Part shown: positions 18,883-27,696 of the stretch, in pieces
How the letters are laid out: every line of letters begins with the position of its first letter
Numbering within the stretch: the stretch's first letter is position 1
Assembly: GCA_018970725.1 (NCBI GenBank)
Contig: JAGWVU010000030.1
Location: 1-57,891, forward strand
Direction: 5' to 3'
DNA from: Verrucomicrobiota bacterium
GTDB lineage: Bacteria; Verrucomicrobiota; Verrucomicrobiia; Verrucomicrobiales; DEV007
Length of the DNA: 57,891 nucleotides
Translations under genes and position numbers: made by a program
The notes under the pieces: generated by a model
What the model was told of the DNA's origin: nothing
Databases searched by the model: none
Seen by the model: only the letters and a program-made list of their open reading frames with translations

Positions 18883-20289
18883 TCATTTCGGCACCACGTC
18901 CCCACCATCCGTGGAGCGTTTCACGAAGACCGAAGCGTCATCCTTGAGACCGCTGGTCGCCGCATCCGTATTCCTGATTTGGTCCCGCAAGGCATTGGCG
19001 AAGGTAAGCTTGGTGCCCGTCAAAGCATTCGCCGCACCGCTCTGCGGTTTGAGAATCCGGTTGTAAACCCAAGCAGTGTAAGTGCCGTTTTGCACGTTCG
19101 CATTGGTCAGCTCCACCCCGTTGAACTTGAGGGCCACTCCTCGACTGCCCGTGGGGACGACACCTCCGACAATCCGGCTGCTGGCATCCCCCGGCGTCAC
19201 ATACCCGATGTAATATCCAGCCGTGGCATCCGGGTAGAGGTAGTCAGGCCCCACGGTCTCCGGATCGTCGTAGAGACTTTTGTAGGCATCCGCACCGAGA
19301 ACCACCGTGAGGTTCTGGGAGATCAAGGCACCCGAGCTGTAGCCGCCGCTTCCCAGAGCCACGGCAAAGGATCCCGGCTGCTGATTGATGGGCCAGAGTT
19401 CATGGGTGATCGCAGTACCTCCAAAAGTCGTGGAACCTGAAGTCGTGGATCCACTCACAGTCGGAAAATACACCCGGACCTGGGTCGTCGTGCCCAAACC
19501 AATTTCAGTATAGGCGCCGAAGCGCTGACCCGCGTCCGTGTTCCGGCCCAGAGCATAAACAATCTTGTTCTTATCGTTCGTCCAATCTCCGGTAAACTGA
19601 GCCAGGGAAACCGATCCAATGGTGTAGAGCTGGCGCGCCAACTGCGTGGTGATGTTCTGCACGGTCGTGTTGGTCGTGTTCGAGGGAGATCCCGGAAAAC
19701 CCGGACTGGCGTAGAATCCCAGCGGGGAGATCCCGACGATTTCCTCGACAACGGTGCTGTAGGTCGTTCCCTGGAACACACCGTTGAAGGGAGAGGTCGT
19801 TTGGAAGTTCGTGGAGAAACCAAAGTCGGCTTTGCCCACCTCGTAATCCGTTCCCTGGGTGGTTCCCGTCAACGGATTGACCGTGGCCCCGCTGCCCGTC
19901 CCATCGTTGGGAACAAAGCGCTGGTCCGTGTTGCCAGCCACCGCGGCGATCCCGGCGAGAGCACCGGAGAAGGTCACCTTGATCACGACGTTATTGCCTC
20001 CGTAGGTTCCGTTCCAGGCCCCGAAATTGGATCCGGTAATGGCAGAGGCGACCGAGAGAGTCGGACTGGCGGTTCCCGTGGAAACCGTTGTGCTGGAGTT
20101 GGAACCGTTGGTGCCCCGGTAGGAAAAGCTGGTCCCGTTGTCCAGAATATGGGCGATGGCGTTCTGCGTGGCGACGCGGTCACCGTTGGATCCGACAATG
20201 CGGATCACCGTCTGGCTGAACGCGGAAGCACTGAGAGCAGCCCAGGCCACGCCGACCGAGAACCATTTGATGAAGCGAGTGATTTTCAT
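18883..20289 (-). CDS. Exported PstS-like (PBP superfamily) binding protein
   Basis: The 468-residue protein has a clear signal peptide (residues 1-26, cleaved near SAFSQ). The mature start IRIVGSNGDRVATQNAIAHIL resembles the first strand and helix of PstS/PBP-like proteins. Further on, EEIVGISPLGFYASP, a run ending LAQFTGDWTNDKNKIVYALGR, and NTDAGQRFGAYTEIGLG follow the PstS pattern of a binding-loop strand, a leu-x-phe-x-gly-x-x-x-asn segment and a conserved GR-D-G-R stretch. It is longer than E. coli PstS and no ABC permease or ATPase genes are nearby, so it is probably not part of an ordinary phosphate ABC importer. It sits between the Calx-beta and exoprotein genes on the same strand (50 bp and 117 bp gaps). 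Phosphate or another oxyanion as ligand is inference. Confidence 0.7.
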   Translation of the reverse strand: MKITRFIKWFSVGVAWAALSASAFSQTVIRIVGSNGDRVATQNAIAHILDNGTSFSYRGTNGSNSSTTVSTGTASPTLSVASAITGSNFGAWNGTYGGNNVVIKVTFSGALAGIAAVAGNTDQRFVPNDGTGSGATVNPLTGTTQGTDYEVGKADFGFSTNFQTTSPFNGVFQGTTYSTVVEEIVGISPLGFYASPGFPGSPSNTTNTTVQNITTQLARQLYTIGSVSLAQFTGDWTNDKNKIVYALGRNTDAGQRFGAYTEIGLGTTTQVRVYFPTVSGSTTSGSTTFGGTAITHELWPINQQPGSFAVALGSGGYSSGALISQNLTVVLGADAYKSLYDDPETVGPDYLYPDATAGYYIGYVTPGDASSRIVGGVVPTGSRGVALKFNGVELTNANVQNGTYTAWVYNRILKPQSGAANALTGTKLTFANALRDQIRNTDAATSGLKDDASVFVKRSTDGGDVVPK

Positions 20290-20339
20290 GAATGAAAGAT
20301 GGGAGATGATGACCTGAAGGTCGGGTTTGATAAGGATAT

Positions 20340-23300
20340 TTATGGTTTGTGATTCAGACTAACACCACCGGACTGACCATCGCCGGTGGCTTTCTTGGGT
20401 GCGACGGTGAGGAAATAGCCATAGGCTCCACCTTCGCTTCCTTTCTGGATAATCTTCCCAATGAACCGTGGACGGCTTCCATTGGAATGATCGAAGCTCC
20501 CCGAGATATCTCCCTTGGAGACATCGACTTTTTTGGTAGAGCCAAAACTGAGTTCATAGGTCGGGTTCGTCACCGGAACCCTGACCACTTGGTTTGTCGT
20601 GTTGATGTTGACATCTTTGGACAATGTTTCGTCGAGCCCGCCCTCGCTGAATTGCAAGGTGGCGTTCCCCGTCAGGGGGTTGACCACGGGCAGGCCCGGG
20701 ACCACGCTGGCGCCGGGGGGGACACTATATTTGGAACCGATCAGGGTCGTCACCACCCCCTCCGGCCAGCCGAAGGGATAGTAGTGCTGTCCTTCGAGGA
20801 CCGGCTTGAACCAGAGGACGCTGGGAGCGGACAGATCGCTCTCCGGCTGGGTCGGATCGATCACCACATTGCCCGCAATGGCACCGTTGTTCGCATAGGG
20901 TTGGGCGAAGAACGGGACCTTGTCGCTTGATCCGGAGACATTGGTCAGGAACCCGGACGCGGTGAAATCGGTCCCATCGGCGAGTTTACCCTTGAAGCTG
21001 GCCAAGCCCGCGGGGGAGATGGTCACCGATCCGATGCCATCGCCTTGGGGATAGTCGGCCGCGGTCAGACCGTTGGTTTGCCCTTGGGCAGGCAGCGCGA
21101 AGGTATGGAACCCCTGGCGGTCCATGGGCACCGGCGTTGTCTTGCTGAAGGAAGCCCGGTCGGCGCTGAGGTTCGCGAGCAGGACGCTGCCGGTCCGGGT
21201 CTGCCGGGAAACCGTGCCGGTGAGCCTCTTGGTGCCCGTGGGATTCAAGTCCACGGTGAAGGCCAGTGCCAGATTGTTGCCGCCCGGACGGGGAATCAAT
21301 AGGGTTGGGGTGCGCGCCGGGCCGAACCGGGCGACACCGCTCGTATTGAGTGCGCCGCGGAGGGGCAGACTCGAACCGTCGATCCGCAAGGTCCCGCTGA
21401 ACGCGCCCGTGCCGCCCACGTTGACGGTGATGAATCCTTCGCTGGCGACACTCCGGCTTGCCGGGTTGGGATGTTGGACGAGGCCGTTGAAATCACCGAT
21501 CACCTCCGCGGTGAAGGGATTGTTGATGAAGCTGGCCGTGATCGACAACCCGCTCTGGTGCGTGAAGTTCAAGGTGGCCAGTTCCGACTCGGTGACACTG
21601 ACACCGGCACCGGACCATCCGGCGAAGAGCTTGCCCGTCGCCGCTCTGGCCGTGATGGAATACACCTTGCCGATCTCCACCGCGGGAACGGTTCCCGGGA
21701 GATTCACTCCAAGGAGGGGCGTCAAGGTTCCCTCGCCACTCCGGGTCACCACCAGGGGACTGGTCACGACAAGGGTGAAACTGCGCGAAAGGATCGTGGA
21801 GACGTTGCCCGTGCCATCCACCGCTTGGACGGTGACGGTGTTGGGTCCGGCCACCGGCGTGATGGAGCGCGTGAAACCACCGCTCAAGAGACTGCCGGAC
21901 CCGGTCAGGCTGGCGGCCAGTGCCGGCCCTCCGTTAAGCCGGACCAGCACCCGGTCAATCCCCTTGTCGTCACTGAACGTTCCCGTCACCGCGACGGGGG
22001 AAGTCGTCAAACGCGCCGCCCCCAGCGGAGCGGTCAGCGCCACCGTCGGGATCTGCGTGTCGTATTCGTTGATTCGGATGGTGGTGGAAGTCCGCGCACC
22101 GAGGGAAGCTCCGCCGTCTGGATTGCTCAGGGTCAGGGTGAACGACTCGTTCGTCTCACTATTCAAAGCATCCGCGATGATGGCCACCGGGACGTTGACG
22201 GAGGACTGACCTTCGGCCAGGCTGGCGGTGAAGGGACTCGGCGTCAGGGAGAAGTCCGAAGCGGACGCGCTGCCCGGGGTGGCGGACACCTGGACCGTGA
22301 CCGTTCCCTGCAGTCCCTGGGTCCGGGTGATGGGGATGTTGACCGTGCCGGCGCTCTCCGGGAAAGCTTGCGAGGCCGCGGCAAAGGCGAGCGTTCCCGG
22401 GATGCCCGCCACATTCACCGTGGCCGACGTCTGGGCCCCAAGGCGCGAGAAATTGGTTGGATTGCCCAGCTGCAGCGTGATGGTGCCGGAGGCGATCGTG
22501 TTCAACGTGATCACCGCGTTCGCCGTGGTCACTCCATCCGCAAAGTTGACCTGGGTTGGGCTGGCAAAGGTGAATTGCGTTCCGGCGGCGAGCGTTCCTC
22601 CAGTGACCGAGACATCGACCGCGACAGATCCCGCCGTGCCGGAGGTGCGGACCAACCCGACGGAGACCGTGGTCGCGGAAACGGTGGTGTTGACCGTGGC
22701 GCTGGAAAACGCCAGCACCCCCGGGTCGGGATCCAGCTCGTTGATCGTGACCTCCGTGGTGGCCGGACTCCTGACCGCGAATCCGCCGGTGGCGCTTTGC
22801 AGGGCCACCGAAAACGACCTCGACCCGTGATAACCCACCCGGTTGAGAATTGGGATGGACAAGGAGGCGAGCGATTGACCCGGAACGAAGTTGACCGTCA
22901 AGCTCCCGGGCAGGGTGAAGTCCGTTCCGGCCACCGCCGTTCCCCCGGTCACCGTCACGGTGGCGGTCGCGCCCGACGTGGCCACCGTGTCCCCGAACCG
23001 CTCGAACCCGATGCTCAAGGTTCCCGCGTTCTCAGCCACGGACAACGTCTCCGCCGTGACCTGCACCTGCTCGGGCACCGGCCCAGCCAAGAACGAAAGC
23101 GCTCCGGACGAAGTGAGGGAGAAAGCGCCGAGCCGCTCGACGGAATTCACGCCGGTGGAGGTGTTTCCCGAGTAGCGGAAAAGATCGAGCGCCGTTCGCC
23201 TCGCTCCCGCACCGAAATTTCCTTCGATGGTGGCCCAATTGCTGAGGCTCCCAAAATCCGTCGTCCCGGCCGTGCCTGTCTGGAAGCTATAGCTCGCGGA

Positions 23301-23801
23301 ATTCGACGCGTTGGTCTGAGCCGCCGCCTTGGGATTGTTATCGGTCGCCTGCAGGGAAGCGTAGCCACTGATCACGCTGACCAGCTGCGTGTTGGTGCTG
23401 GACCGGGCGGTGAGGTTTTGGGCGGCGAACCCCGCCGAAGAGCTTCCGAAAGGCGATTGCTCCCGTGATCCGTAGGTGACAGGATTGGTCTGGTTGCGCG
23501 TGCCAAACACCCCCCAGTAGAGATCCGACCGGCTGTGCCAGTTGACTCCGAAAATCGCGGTCAGATCCGCCCCGATGTTTGCGAGGGAAAGAACCGTCCC
23601 GGCCCCGGCGGTGCGGAAGGTGGAATCGTTTCCGATGTTGACAATGTAAGAGATGCCGCTGCTTTGGCCATCGACCGCGCGCACGCCGAGGAAGATGTCT
23701 CCCGGGGCGGGGGCGACCACTTGGGCGGCCTGCGAGAGGCCGGCCACGTGGAGCCATGCGAGGGCGATGGAGGTGAAAAATCGTTTTTGGTTTTGGTTCA
23801 T
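20340..23801 (-). CDS. Large exported Calx-beta domain surface protein
   Basis: The 1153-residue protein begins with a signal peptide (residues 1-25, ending near SQAAQ). The next region (about 30-240, beginning GDIFLGVRAVDGQSSG and containing YIVNIGNDSTF) resembles the N-terminal domain of verrucomicrobial PEP-CTERM cargo proteins. Three Calx-beta repeats follow (about 245-355, 356-470, 472-580), recognised by the recurring VSVAEN/GTVNI...ITRT pattern and acidic turns. Then come an Ig-like domain (about 585-680, LTAPLGAARLTTSPVAVTG), a bacterial repeat domain (about 690-745, GKLFAGWSGAG) and a beta-rich tail. There is no terminal PEP-CTERM or LPXTG-like sorting signal. The likely role is a calcium-stabilised surface or matrix protein. 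It is the first gene of the minus-strand series. Confidence 0.8.
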   Translation of the reverse strand: MNQNQKRFFTSIALAWLHVAGLSQAAQVVAPAPGDIFLGVRAVDGQSSGISYIVNIGNDSTFRTAGAGTVLSLANIGADLTAIFGVNWHSRSDLYWGVFGTRNQTNPVTYGSREQSPFGSSSAGFAAQNLTARSSTNTQLVSVISGYASLQATDNNPKAAAQTNASNSASYSFQTGTAGTTDFGSLSNWATIEGNFGAGARRTALDLFRYSGNTSTGVNSVERLGAFSLTSSGALSFLAGPVPEQVQVTAETLSVAENAGTLSIGFERFGDTVATSGATATVTVTGGTAVAGTDFTLPGSLTVNFVPGQSLASLSIPILNRVGYHGSRSFSVALQSATGGFAVRSPATTEVTINELDPDPGVLAFSSATVNTTVSATTVSVGLVRTSGTAGSVAVDVSVTGGTLAAGTQFTFASPTQVNFADGVTTANAVITLNTIASGTITLQLGNPTNFSRLGAQTSATVNVAGIPGTLAFAAASQAFPESAGTVNIPITRTQGLQGTVTVQVSATPGSASASDFSLTPSPFTASLAEGQSSVNVPVAIIADALNSETNESFTLTLSNPDGGASLGARTSTTIRINEYDTQIPTVALTAPLGAARLTTSPVAVTGTFSDDKGIDRVLVRLNGGPALAASLTGSGSLLSGGFTRSITPVAGPNTVTVQAVDGTGNVSTILSRSFTLVVTSPLVVTRSGEGTLTPLLGVNLPGTVPAVEIGKVYSITARAATGKLFAGWSGAGVSVTESELATLNFTHQSGLSITASFINNPFTAEVIGDFNGLVQHPNPASRSVASEGFITVNVGGTGAFSGTLRIDGSSLPLRGALNTSGVARFGPARTPTLLIPRPGGNNLALAFTVDLNPTGTKRLTGTVSRQTRTGSVLLANLSADRASFSKTTPVPMDRQGFHTFALPAQGQTNGLTAADYPQGDGIGSVTISPAGLASFKGKLADGTDFTASGFLTNVSGSSDKVPFFAQPYANNGAIAGNVVIDPTQPESDLSAPSVLWFKPVLEGQHYYPFGWPEGVVTTLIGSKYSVPPGASVVPGLPVVNPLTGNATLQFSEGGLDETLSKDVNINTTNQVVRVPVTNPTYELSFGSTKKVDVSKGDISGSFDHSNGSRPRFIGKIIQKGSEGGAYGYFLTVAPKKATGDGQSGGVSLNHKP

Positions 23802-24163
23802 GCTGGGAATGGGTGGTTGTGCTAGATTCCGGTCTCAGGATTCGGAACCTGGTGGAGCAGCCTCATTCCCGGCTTCGGGTCACAAGGGCGGAGGGATCGT
23901 CAAGGAATGACGGAGGATTCGATGGAAAACCTTCCCAGGCGGGGATCGGTGGATCGGTGGATGGGGCCGATGGCGCGGTCGCCTCTCAACCGAATCTACT
24001 GTAAGTCAGTCAAGATTCATCGCGACGAAATCTTGATTTGTCTAGTATGAATTAGAAAAAAACTTCCGCGCCCCGGCCCGAGGCTGGGCAAGGTTTCGTT
24101 TTCCCCGGGTTGGAACCGCGGTTTTTCCTTGTTTTCCGGCTCGGGACAAGCCATGGGCGAGAC
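23802..24163. other. Divergent intergenic region (362 bp)
   Basis: This gap separates the Calx-beta gene (-) from the phosphonate operon (+). I see no coding frame with family features. It holds an inverted repeat at 24011-24035 and an AT-rich stretch at about 24036-24063, which stands out from the GC-rich surroundings and is the best place for promoters in one or both directions. No convincing -35/-10 pair could be fixed. Confidence 0.6.
24011..24035. promoter_or_regulatory. Inverted repeat, candidate operator
   Basis: CAAGATT (24011-24017) and AATCTTG (24029-24035) form a perfect 7-bp inverted repeat with an 11-base spacer containing TCGCGA. It borders the AT-rich block about 130 bp before the phosphonate operon. 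The half-site size and spacing suit a dimeric repressor. No regulator gene is adjacent. Confidence 0.35.
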
Positions 24164-25285
24164 ATGCCGCAGGCACCCGTCGTCATCATTGGTTCCGGCA
24201 TCATCGGGCTGGCCCATGCGATCACGGCGAGGGAGGCGGGTTTTGCGGTGATGCTCTTTGAGCGCGATGCGCGGGCCTTGGGCGCTTCGGTGCGGAATTT
24301 TGGCACCCTGTGGCCGATTGGGTGCGAGTTCGGCCCAGAACGGGATCAGGCGCTGCTCGGGGTGCAGCGCTGGAAGGAAGTCGCGGCGCGGGCGGGCATT
24401 TGGACGAAGACGCAAGGCTCGCTGAGTCTGGCCTATCGGGAGGAGGCCTGGGCGGTTCTGCATCAGTTTGCGGCGCGGCATCCGGTCTTCGAGTTGCTGG
24501 AGGCTCCGGAAGTGAGGCATCGCTTTCCGGCATCGAATCCGGAGAATCTGCGCGGCGCGCTATACAGTCCTCACGAGACGGTGGTCCATCCGCCTTCGGC
24601 CATCCCGGCGCTGGCCGGGCATGCGGAGTCATTGGGAGTGGAACTGCATTTTGCCACCCAGGTGGTGCGGGTGCATGACGATGCGGTGGAAACGAGCGAC
24701 GGACGAAGTTTCCGCTTTGACCGGCTGGTCATCGCAGCGGGCGAAGAGATGCGCTTGCTCTTTCCGGCGGAACTGGCGGAGGCGCGGGTTCAAAAATGCC
24801 GCCTGCAGATGATGCGGACGGTGCCGCAGCCGGAAGGATTCGATCTTGGGGCGATCCTGGTGAGCGACCTGACGCTTTGCCACTACCCGGCCTTTCGGGA
24901 TTGCCCGGGCACGGAGGCGTTGCGGAAGCGGCTGGAGAGCGAGTTGCCCGGGCATCATCAATGGGGGGTTCATGTCATCGCAGCCCAGCATCACGACGGC
25001 ACGTTGACGCTGGGTGATTCGCACGAATATGGGAACGATCTTCCGCCGGAGAGCCGGCCGGAGGTGGACGAGTTGATCCTGGGGGCGTTGCGCGACTTCG
25101 TTCAGCTGCCGGACCCGCGGATTGCCTCCCGCTGGCAAGGGACCTACTTGAAAAGTATGATCGGTCAGACGCAGGTGGTGTTGCATCCGCGCGAACGGGT
25201 CACCATGGTCACGGCCATGGGCGGTCTCGGCATGACGCTGGGCTGGGGCTTGGCGGAAAAAACGATCGCATCCTGGAACGCCTGA
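24164..25285 (+). CDS. FAD-dependent oxidase of phosphonate clusters (TIGR03364-like)
   Basis: This 373-residue flavoprotein of the D-amino-acid/glycine oxidase fold starts MPQAPVVIIGSGIIGLAHAI, with GSGIIG as the FAD-binding turn and FERD ending the second strand. RNFGTLWPIG and the C-terminal AMGGLGMTLGWGLAEKT are family features. TIGR03364 proteins sit beside phosphonate genes, and studied relatives oxidise aminoethylphosphonate or its N-methyl form to phosphonoacetaldehyde. With no PhnW transaminase here, this enzyme is the best candidate for making PhnX's substrate. It is cytoplasmic, with no signal peptide. The ATG at 24164 was chosen over the longer frame from 24110 because it places the Rossmann motif at the N terminus. 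Its stop overlaps the phnX start (TGATG). The substrate is inferred from the family and neighbours. Confidence 0.87.
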   Translation: MPQAPVVIIGSGIIGLAHAITAREAGFAVMLFERDARALGASVRNFGTLWPIGCEFGPERDQALLGVQRWKEVAARAGIWTKTQGSLSLAYREEAWAVLHQFAARHPVFELLEAPEVRHRFPASNPENLRGALYSPHETVVHPPSAIPALAGHAESLGVELHFATQVVRVHDDAVETSDGRSFRFDRLVIAAGEEMRLLFPAELAEARVQKCRLQMMRTVPQPEGFDLGAILVSDLTLCHYPAFRDCPGTEALRKRLESELPGHHQWGVHVIAAQHHDGTLTLGDSHEYGNDLPPESRPEVDELILGALRDFVQLPDPRIASRWQGTYLKSMIGQTQVVLHPRERVTMVTAMGGLGMTLGWGLAEKTIASWNA

Positions 25286-26058
25286 TGAAGGACATCGCCC
25301 TCGTGATTTTTGACTGGGCCGGCACCCTGGTGGACTTCGGGTGCCGGGCGCCGCTGGCTGCCTTTCACGAGGCTTTTGCAAACGCCGGCCTGCCGATCAG
25401 CGACGAGATCGCCCGCAAGCCGATGGGCGCGCACAAGCGGGATCACGTGCGCGAGATTCTTCAGGATCCCGGGATCGCCGACCGCGTGCGCACCGGGTTG
25501 CAACCTGAGAACGACGAGGCCTTGGTCGAAACCATCTACGCGGACTTTGTGAACTTGTTGCCGGCCTTGCTTCCCGCTCATGCCGTGCCGATTCCCGGAG
25601 CCGTGGAAACCTTGTGCTGGTTGCGGGAGCGCGGGATCCGCATCGGTAGCACCACGGGGTATACGCGGGCGATGATGAACCTGTTTGAGCCGTTGGCCCG
25701 TGGCGCGGGCATTGATCCCGAGTTCATCATCTGCGCCGACGAAGTGCCGCAAGCCCGGCCCGCCCCCTGGGCCTGCTTCCGCATCGCCGAGCAGTGCGGG
25801 GTCTATCCGATGTCCCGCTGCCTCAAGGTTGGCGACACCCCCGCGGACATGGCCGAAGGGCGCAACGCGGGCATGATCTGCGTCGGCCTGAGCGAGTGCG
25901 GGAACGAGCTGGGCCTGAGCTTGGAATCCCTGGCGGCGCTGGATGAGTCCTCCCGGCATTCCCTTGTCCGGACCGCGGGGGATCGATTGCGCGCCATGGG
26001 GGCGCATGAAGTGCTGCGCAGCGTGGCCGAACTCCCCGGGTGGATGGCCAGGCCATGA
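25285..26058 (+). CDS. phnX: Phosphonoacetaldehyde hydrolase (phosphonatase)
   Basis: PhnX is a haloacid-dehalogenase-fold enzyme that splits phosphonoacetaldehyde into acetaldehyde and phosphate. The 257-residue length is normal. FDWAGTLVDFG gives the nucleophile Asp10. MGAHKRDHVR gives Lys51, which by alignment is the Schiff-base lysine (Lys53 in the B. cereus enzyme). GSTTGYTRAMM is the second HAD motif, and RPAPWACFRIAEQ and KVGDTPADMAEG are the later family motifs. All key residues are present, so it should be active. It is translationally coupled at both ends, by TGATG with the FAD oxidase and ATGA with the dehydrogenase. Acetaldehyde released here could feed the next enzyme. Confidence 0.95.
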   Translation: MKDIALVIFDWAGTLVDFGCRAPLAAFHEAFANAGLPISDEIARKPMGAHKRDHVREILQDPGIADRVRTGLQPENDEALVETIYADFVNLLPALLPAHAVPIPGAVETLCWLRERGIRIGSTTGYTRAMMNLFEPLARGAGIDPEFIICADEVPQARPAPWACFRIAEQCGVYPMSRCLKVGDTPADMAEGRNAGMICVGLSECGNELGLSLESLAALDESSRHSLVRTAGDRLRAMGAHEVLRSVAELPGWMARP

Positions 26059-27080
26059 ACGCCCGCGCCGCCATTTTTGATCGCGCCGGACAACCGTTCC
26101 GCTTCGAGGAACTGCCCCTGCCCGAAAGATTGGAGGCGGGCGAAGCCTTGGTCGAAATGCGTTTGGCGACGATTTGCGGCTCGGACCTGCACACCTTTGC
26201 GGGCAAACGCAACGAACCGGTCCCCTGCATTCTCGGTCACGAAGGGGTGGGCCGGGTGATCGCCGCCGGCCCGGGACGGGAGCCTTGGCTGGGAAAACGC
26301 ATCACCTGGAGTTCTGCGGACGGTTGCGGCATTTGCCCGGCCTGCACGGTCTGGAATCTGCCGCAGAAGTGCGCACACGTTTTCAAGTATGGCCACGCGG
26401 CGCTGGGCCATGGCTCCGGTCTCCACGGAACCTATGCCACGCACATCGTGCTGCAGGCGGGCACTCATTTTGTGGAAGTGCCGCCGGAAGTCCCGGACGC
26501 CGTGGCTGCTTCCGCGAATTGCTCGTTGGCGACGATGGCGAATGTTACCGAGCAGCTGCCCTCCCCATGCGAGGTCGCCGTGGTCCAGGGAGCGGGCCTG
26601 CTCGGTCTGCACGGGTGTGCCTTGCTCAAGGCAGCCGGAGTGCGCCGCGTGCTGGTCGTCGATCCGGAGGAATCCCGTTTGGCGCGGGTGGCTGGATTTG
26701 GCGGCGAACCCGTGAGACCCGGGGATCTTCCCTCTCATGGGGCGGATGTGGTGATCGAAGCGGCCGGTGTCCCCGCCCTGGTCCCTGAAGGCATGCGCCT
26801 GCTGCGCCCGGGAGGACATTATCTCTTGGTTGGCATGGTGCACCCGGATTCGGCGCTTCATCTGACTGGCGAGGCGGTCATTCGCGGCTGCGTCAGCCTG
26901 CGCGGCTTTCACAACTACGCCCCGCGCCACCTGGACCGCGCGGCGGCCTTTCTGCGCCAGTCTCCGCTGCCGTGGGCCTCGTTGGTAAGCCCGCCACTGC
27001 CGTTGGATCGGTTGGGGGAAGGTTTTGCCCTGGCCGCAAGCCGGCGCTGGCCCCGGGTCGCCATCTCGATGTGCCCATGA
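26055..27080 (+). CDS. Zinc-dependent alcohol dehydrogenase of phosphonate clusters (TIGR03366-like)
   Basis: This 341-residue medium-chain dehydrogenase carries the catalytic-zinc residues Cys41 (ICGSDLH) and His62-Glu63 (GHEGVG). The structural-zinc cysteines are at about 91, 94, 97 and 106. The Rossmann turn is VQGAGLLGLHG. The segment KYGHAALGHGSGLHGTYATH is typical of the subgroup found beside phosphonate genes. The reaction is NAD(P)-linked alcohol/aldehyde interconversion; whether it acts on the acetaldehyde from PhnX or on a phosphono-alcohol upstream is open. The ATG at 26055 overlaps the phnX stop (ATGA). A gap of 61 bp separates it from the HD gene. Confidence 0.87.
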   Translation: MNARAAIFDRAGQPFRFEELPLPERLEAGEALVEMRLATICGSDLHTFAGKRNEPVPCILGHEGVGRVIAAGPGREPWLGKRITWSSADGCGICPACTVWNLPQKCAHVFKYGHAALGHGSGLHGTYATHIVLQAGTHFVEVPPEVPDAVAASANCSLATMANVTEQLPSPCEVAVVQGAGLLGLHGCALLKAAGVRRVLVVDPEESRLARVAGFGGEPVRPGDLPSHGADVVIEAAGVPALVPEGMRLLRPGGHYLLVGMVHPDSALHLTGEAVIRGCVSLRGFHNYAPRHLDRAAAFLRQSPLPWASLVSPPLPLDRLGEGFALAASRRWPRVAISMCP

Positions 27081-27141
27081 GGTCACCCGACAGCCCGTTG
27101 ACAACGACCCTGATTGGAGATGAACTGAGGCTCCCTCACTC

Positions 27142-27696
27142 ATGAGCCCCGGATCACTCGAAGACATCCTCACCACCTACCGGGAACACGGTCATCGCCT
27201 CTACGGAGAGGAAGTGACGGAGATCCAGCACGCGCTGCAATGTGCGACCCTTGCGCAACAGGCGGGGGAACCGCCGGTCATCGTCGCGGCCGCCTTGCTC
27301 CATGATTACGGCCACCTTTGTCATCAGCTTGGTGAGGACATCGCGCTCCAAGGAGTCGATGCGCGCCATGAACACCTCGGCTACCACAAGCTCCGCAGAC
27401 TGTTCACCGGGGAAATCGCGGACGCGGCCCGCCTCCATGTGGCGGCCAAGCGTTATTTGTGCTGGAAGGAACCCGGATATCTGTCGGCATTGTCAGCCGC
27501 CTCGCGCCAGAGCTTGGACCTGCAAGGCGGAGCGATGCAGGCCGACGAGGCGGCGGCCTTCGCCCGTGAGCCAAACTTCGAACTCGCCGTGCGGGTGCGG
27601 CGCTATGACGACCTGGGCAAGGACCCGGACATGGTGACCCCGGATCTCGATTCCTTCGTGCCCGTTCTGCAAACCTTCATGCTCCCCTCCCCATGA
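27142..27696 (+). CDS. PhnZ-like HD-domain oxygenase of phosphonate operons (TIGR03276-like)
   Basis: The 184-residue HD-domain protein resembles PhnZ, a mixed-valent di-iron oxygenase that cleaves 2-amino-1-hydroxyethylphosphonate to glycine and phosphate. The predicted metal ligands His30, His54-Asp55 (LLHDYGH), His76, His99 and Asp155 or Asp156 (RRYDDLGK) are spaced as in PhnZ. His58 and Lys103, at positions that contact phosphonate in PhnZ, are also kept. Tyr21 and Glu23/Glu24 lie where PhnZ has its substrate-gating tyrosine and glutamate, although the alignment shifts by one there. No PhnY hydroxylase is present, so the hydroxylated substrate must come from outside or from another locus. 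The stop overlaps the MFS start (ATGA). A related HD protein with a different substrate cannot be excluded. Confidence 0.85.
   Translation: MSPGSLEDILTTYREHGHRLYGEEVTEIQHALQCATLAQQAGEPPVIVAAALLHDYGHLCHQLGEDIALQGVDARHEHLGYHKLRRLFTGEIADAARLHVAAKRYLCWKEPGYLSALSAASRQSLDLQGGAMQADEAAAFAREPNFELAVRVRRYDDLGKDPDMVTPDLDSFVPVLQTFMLPSP

Noticed and set aside
23802-24163. tRNA or small RNA gene in the largest intergenic gap
   Set aside because: No cloverleaf, T-loop consensus or terminator was found; only an inverted repeat and an AT-rich block are visible.
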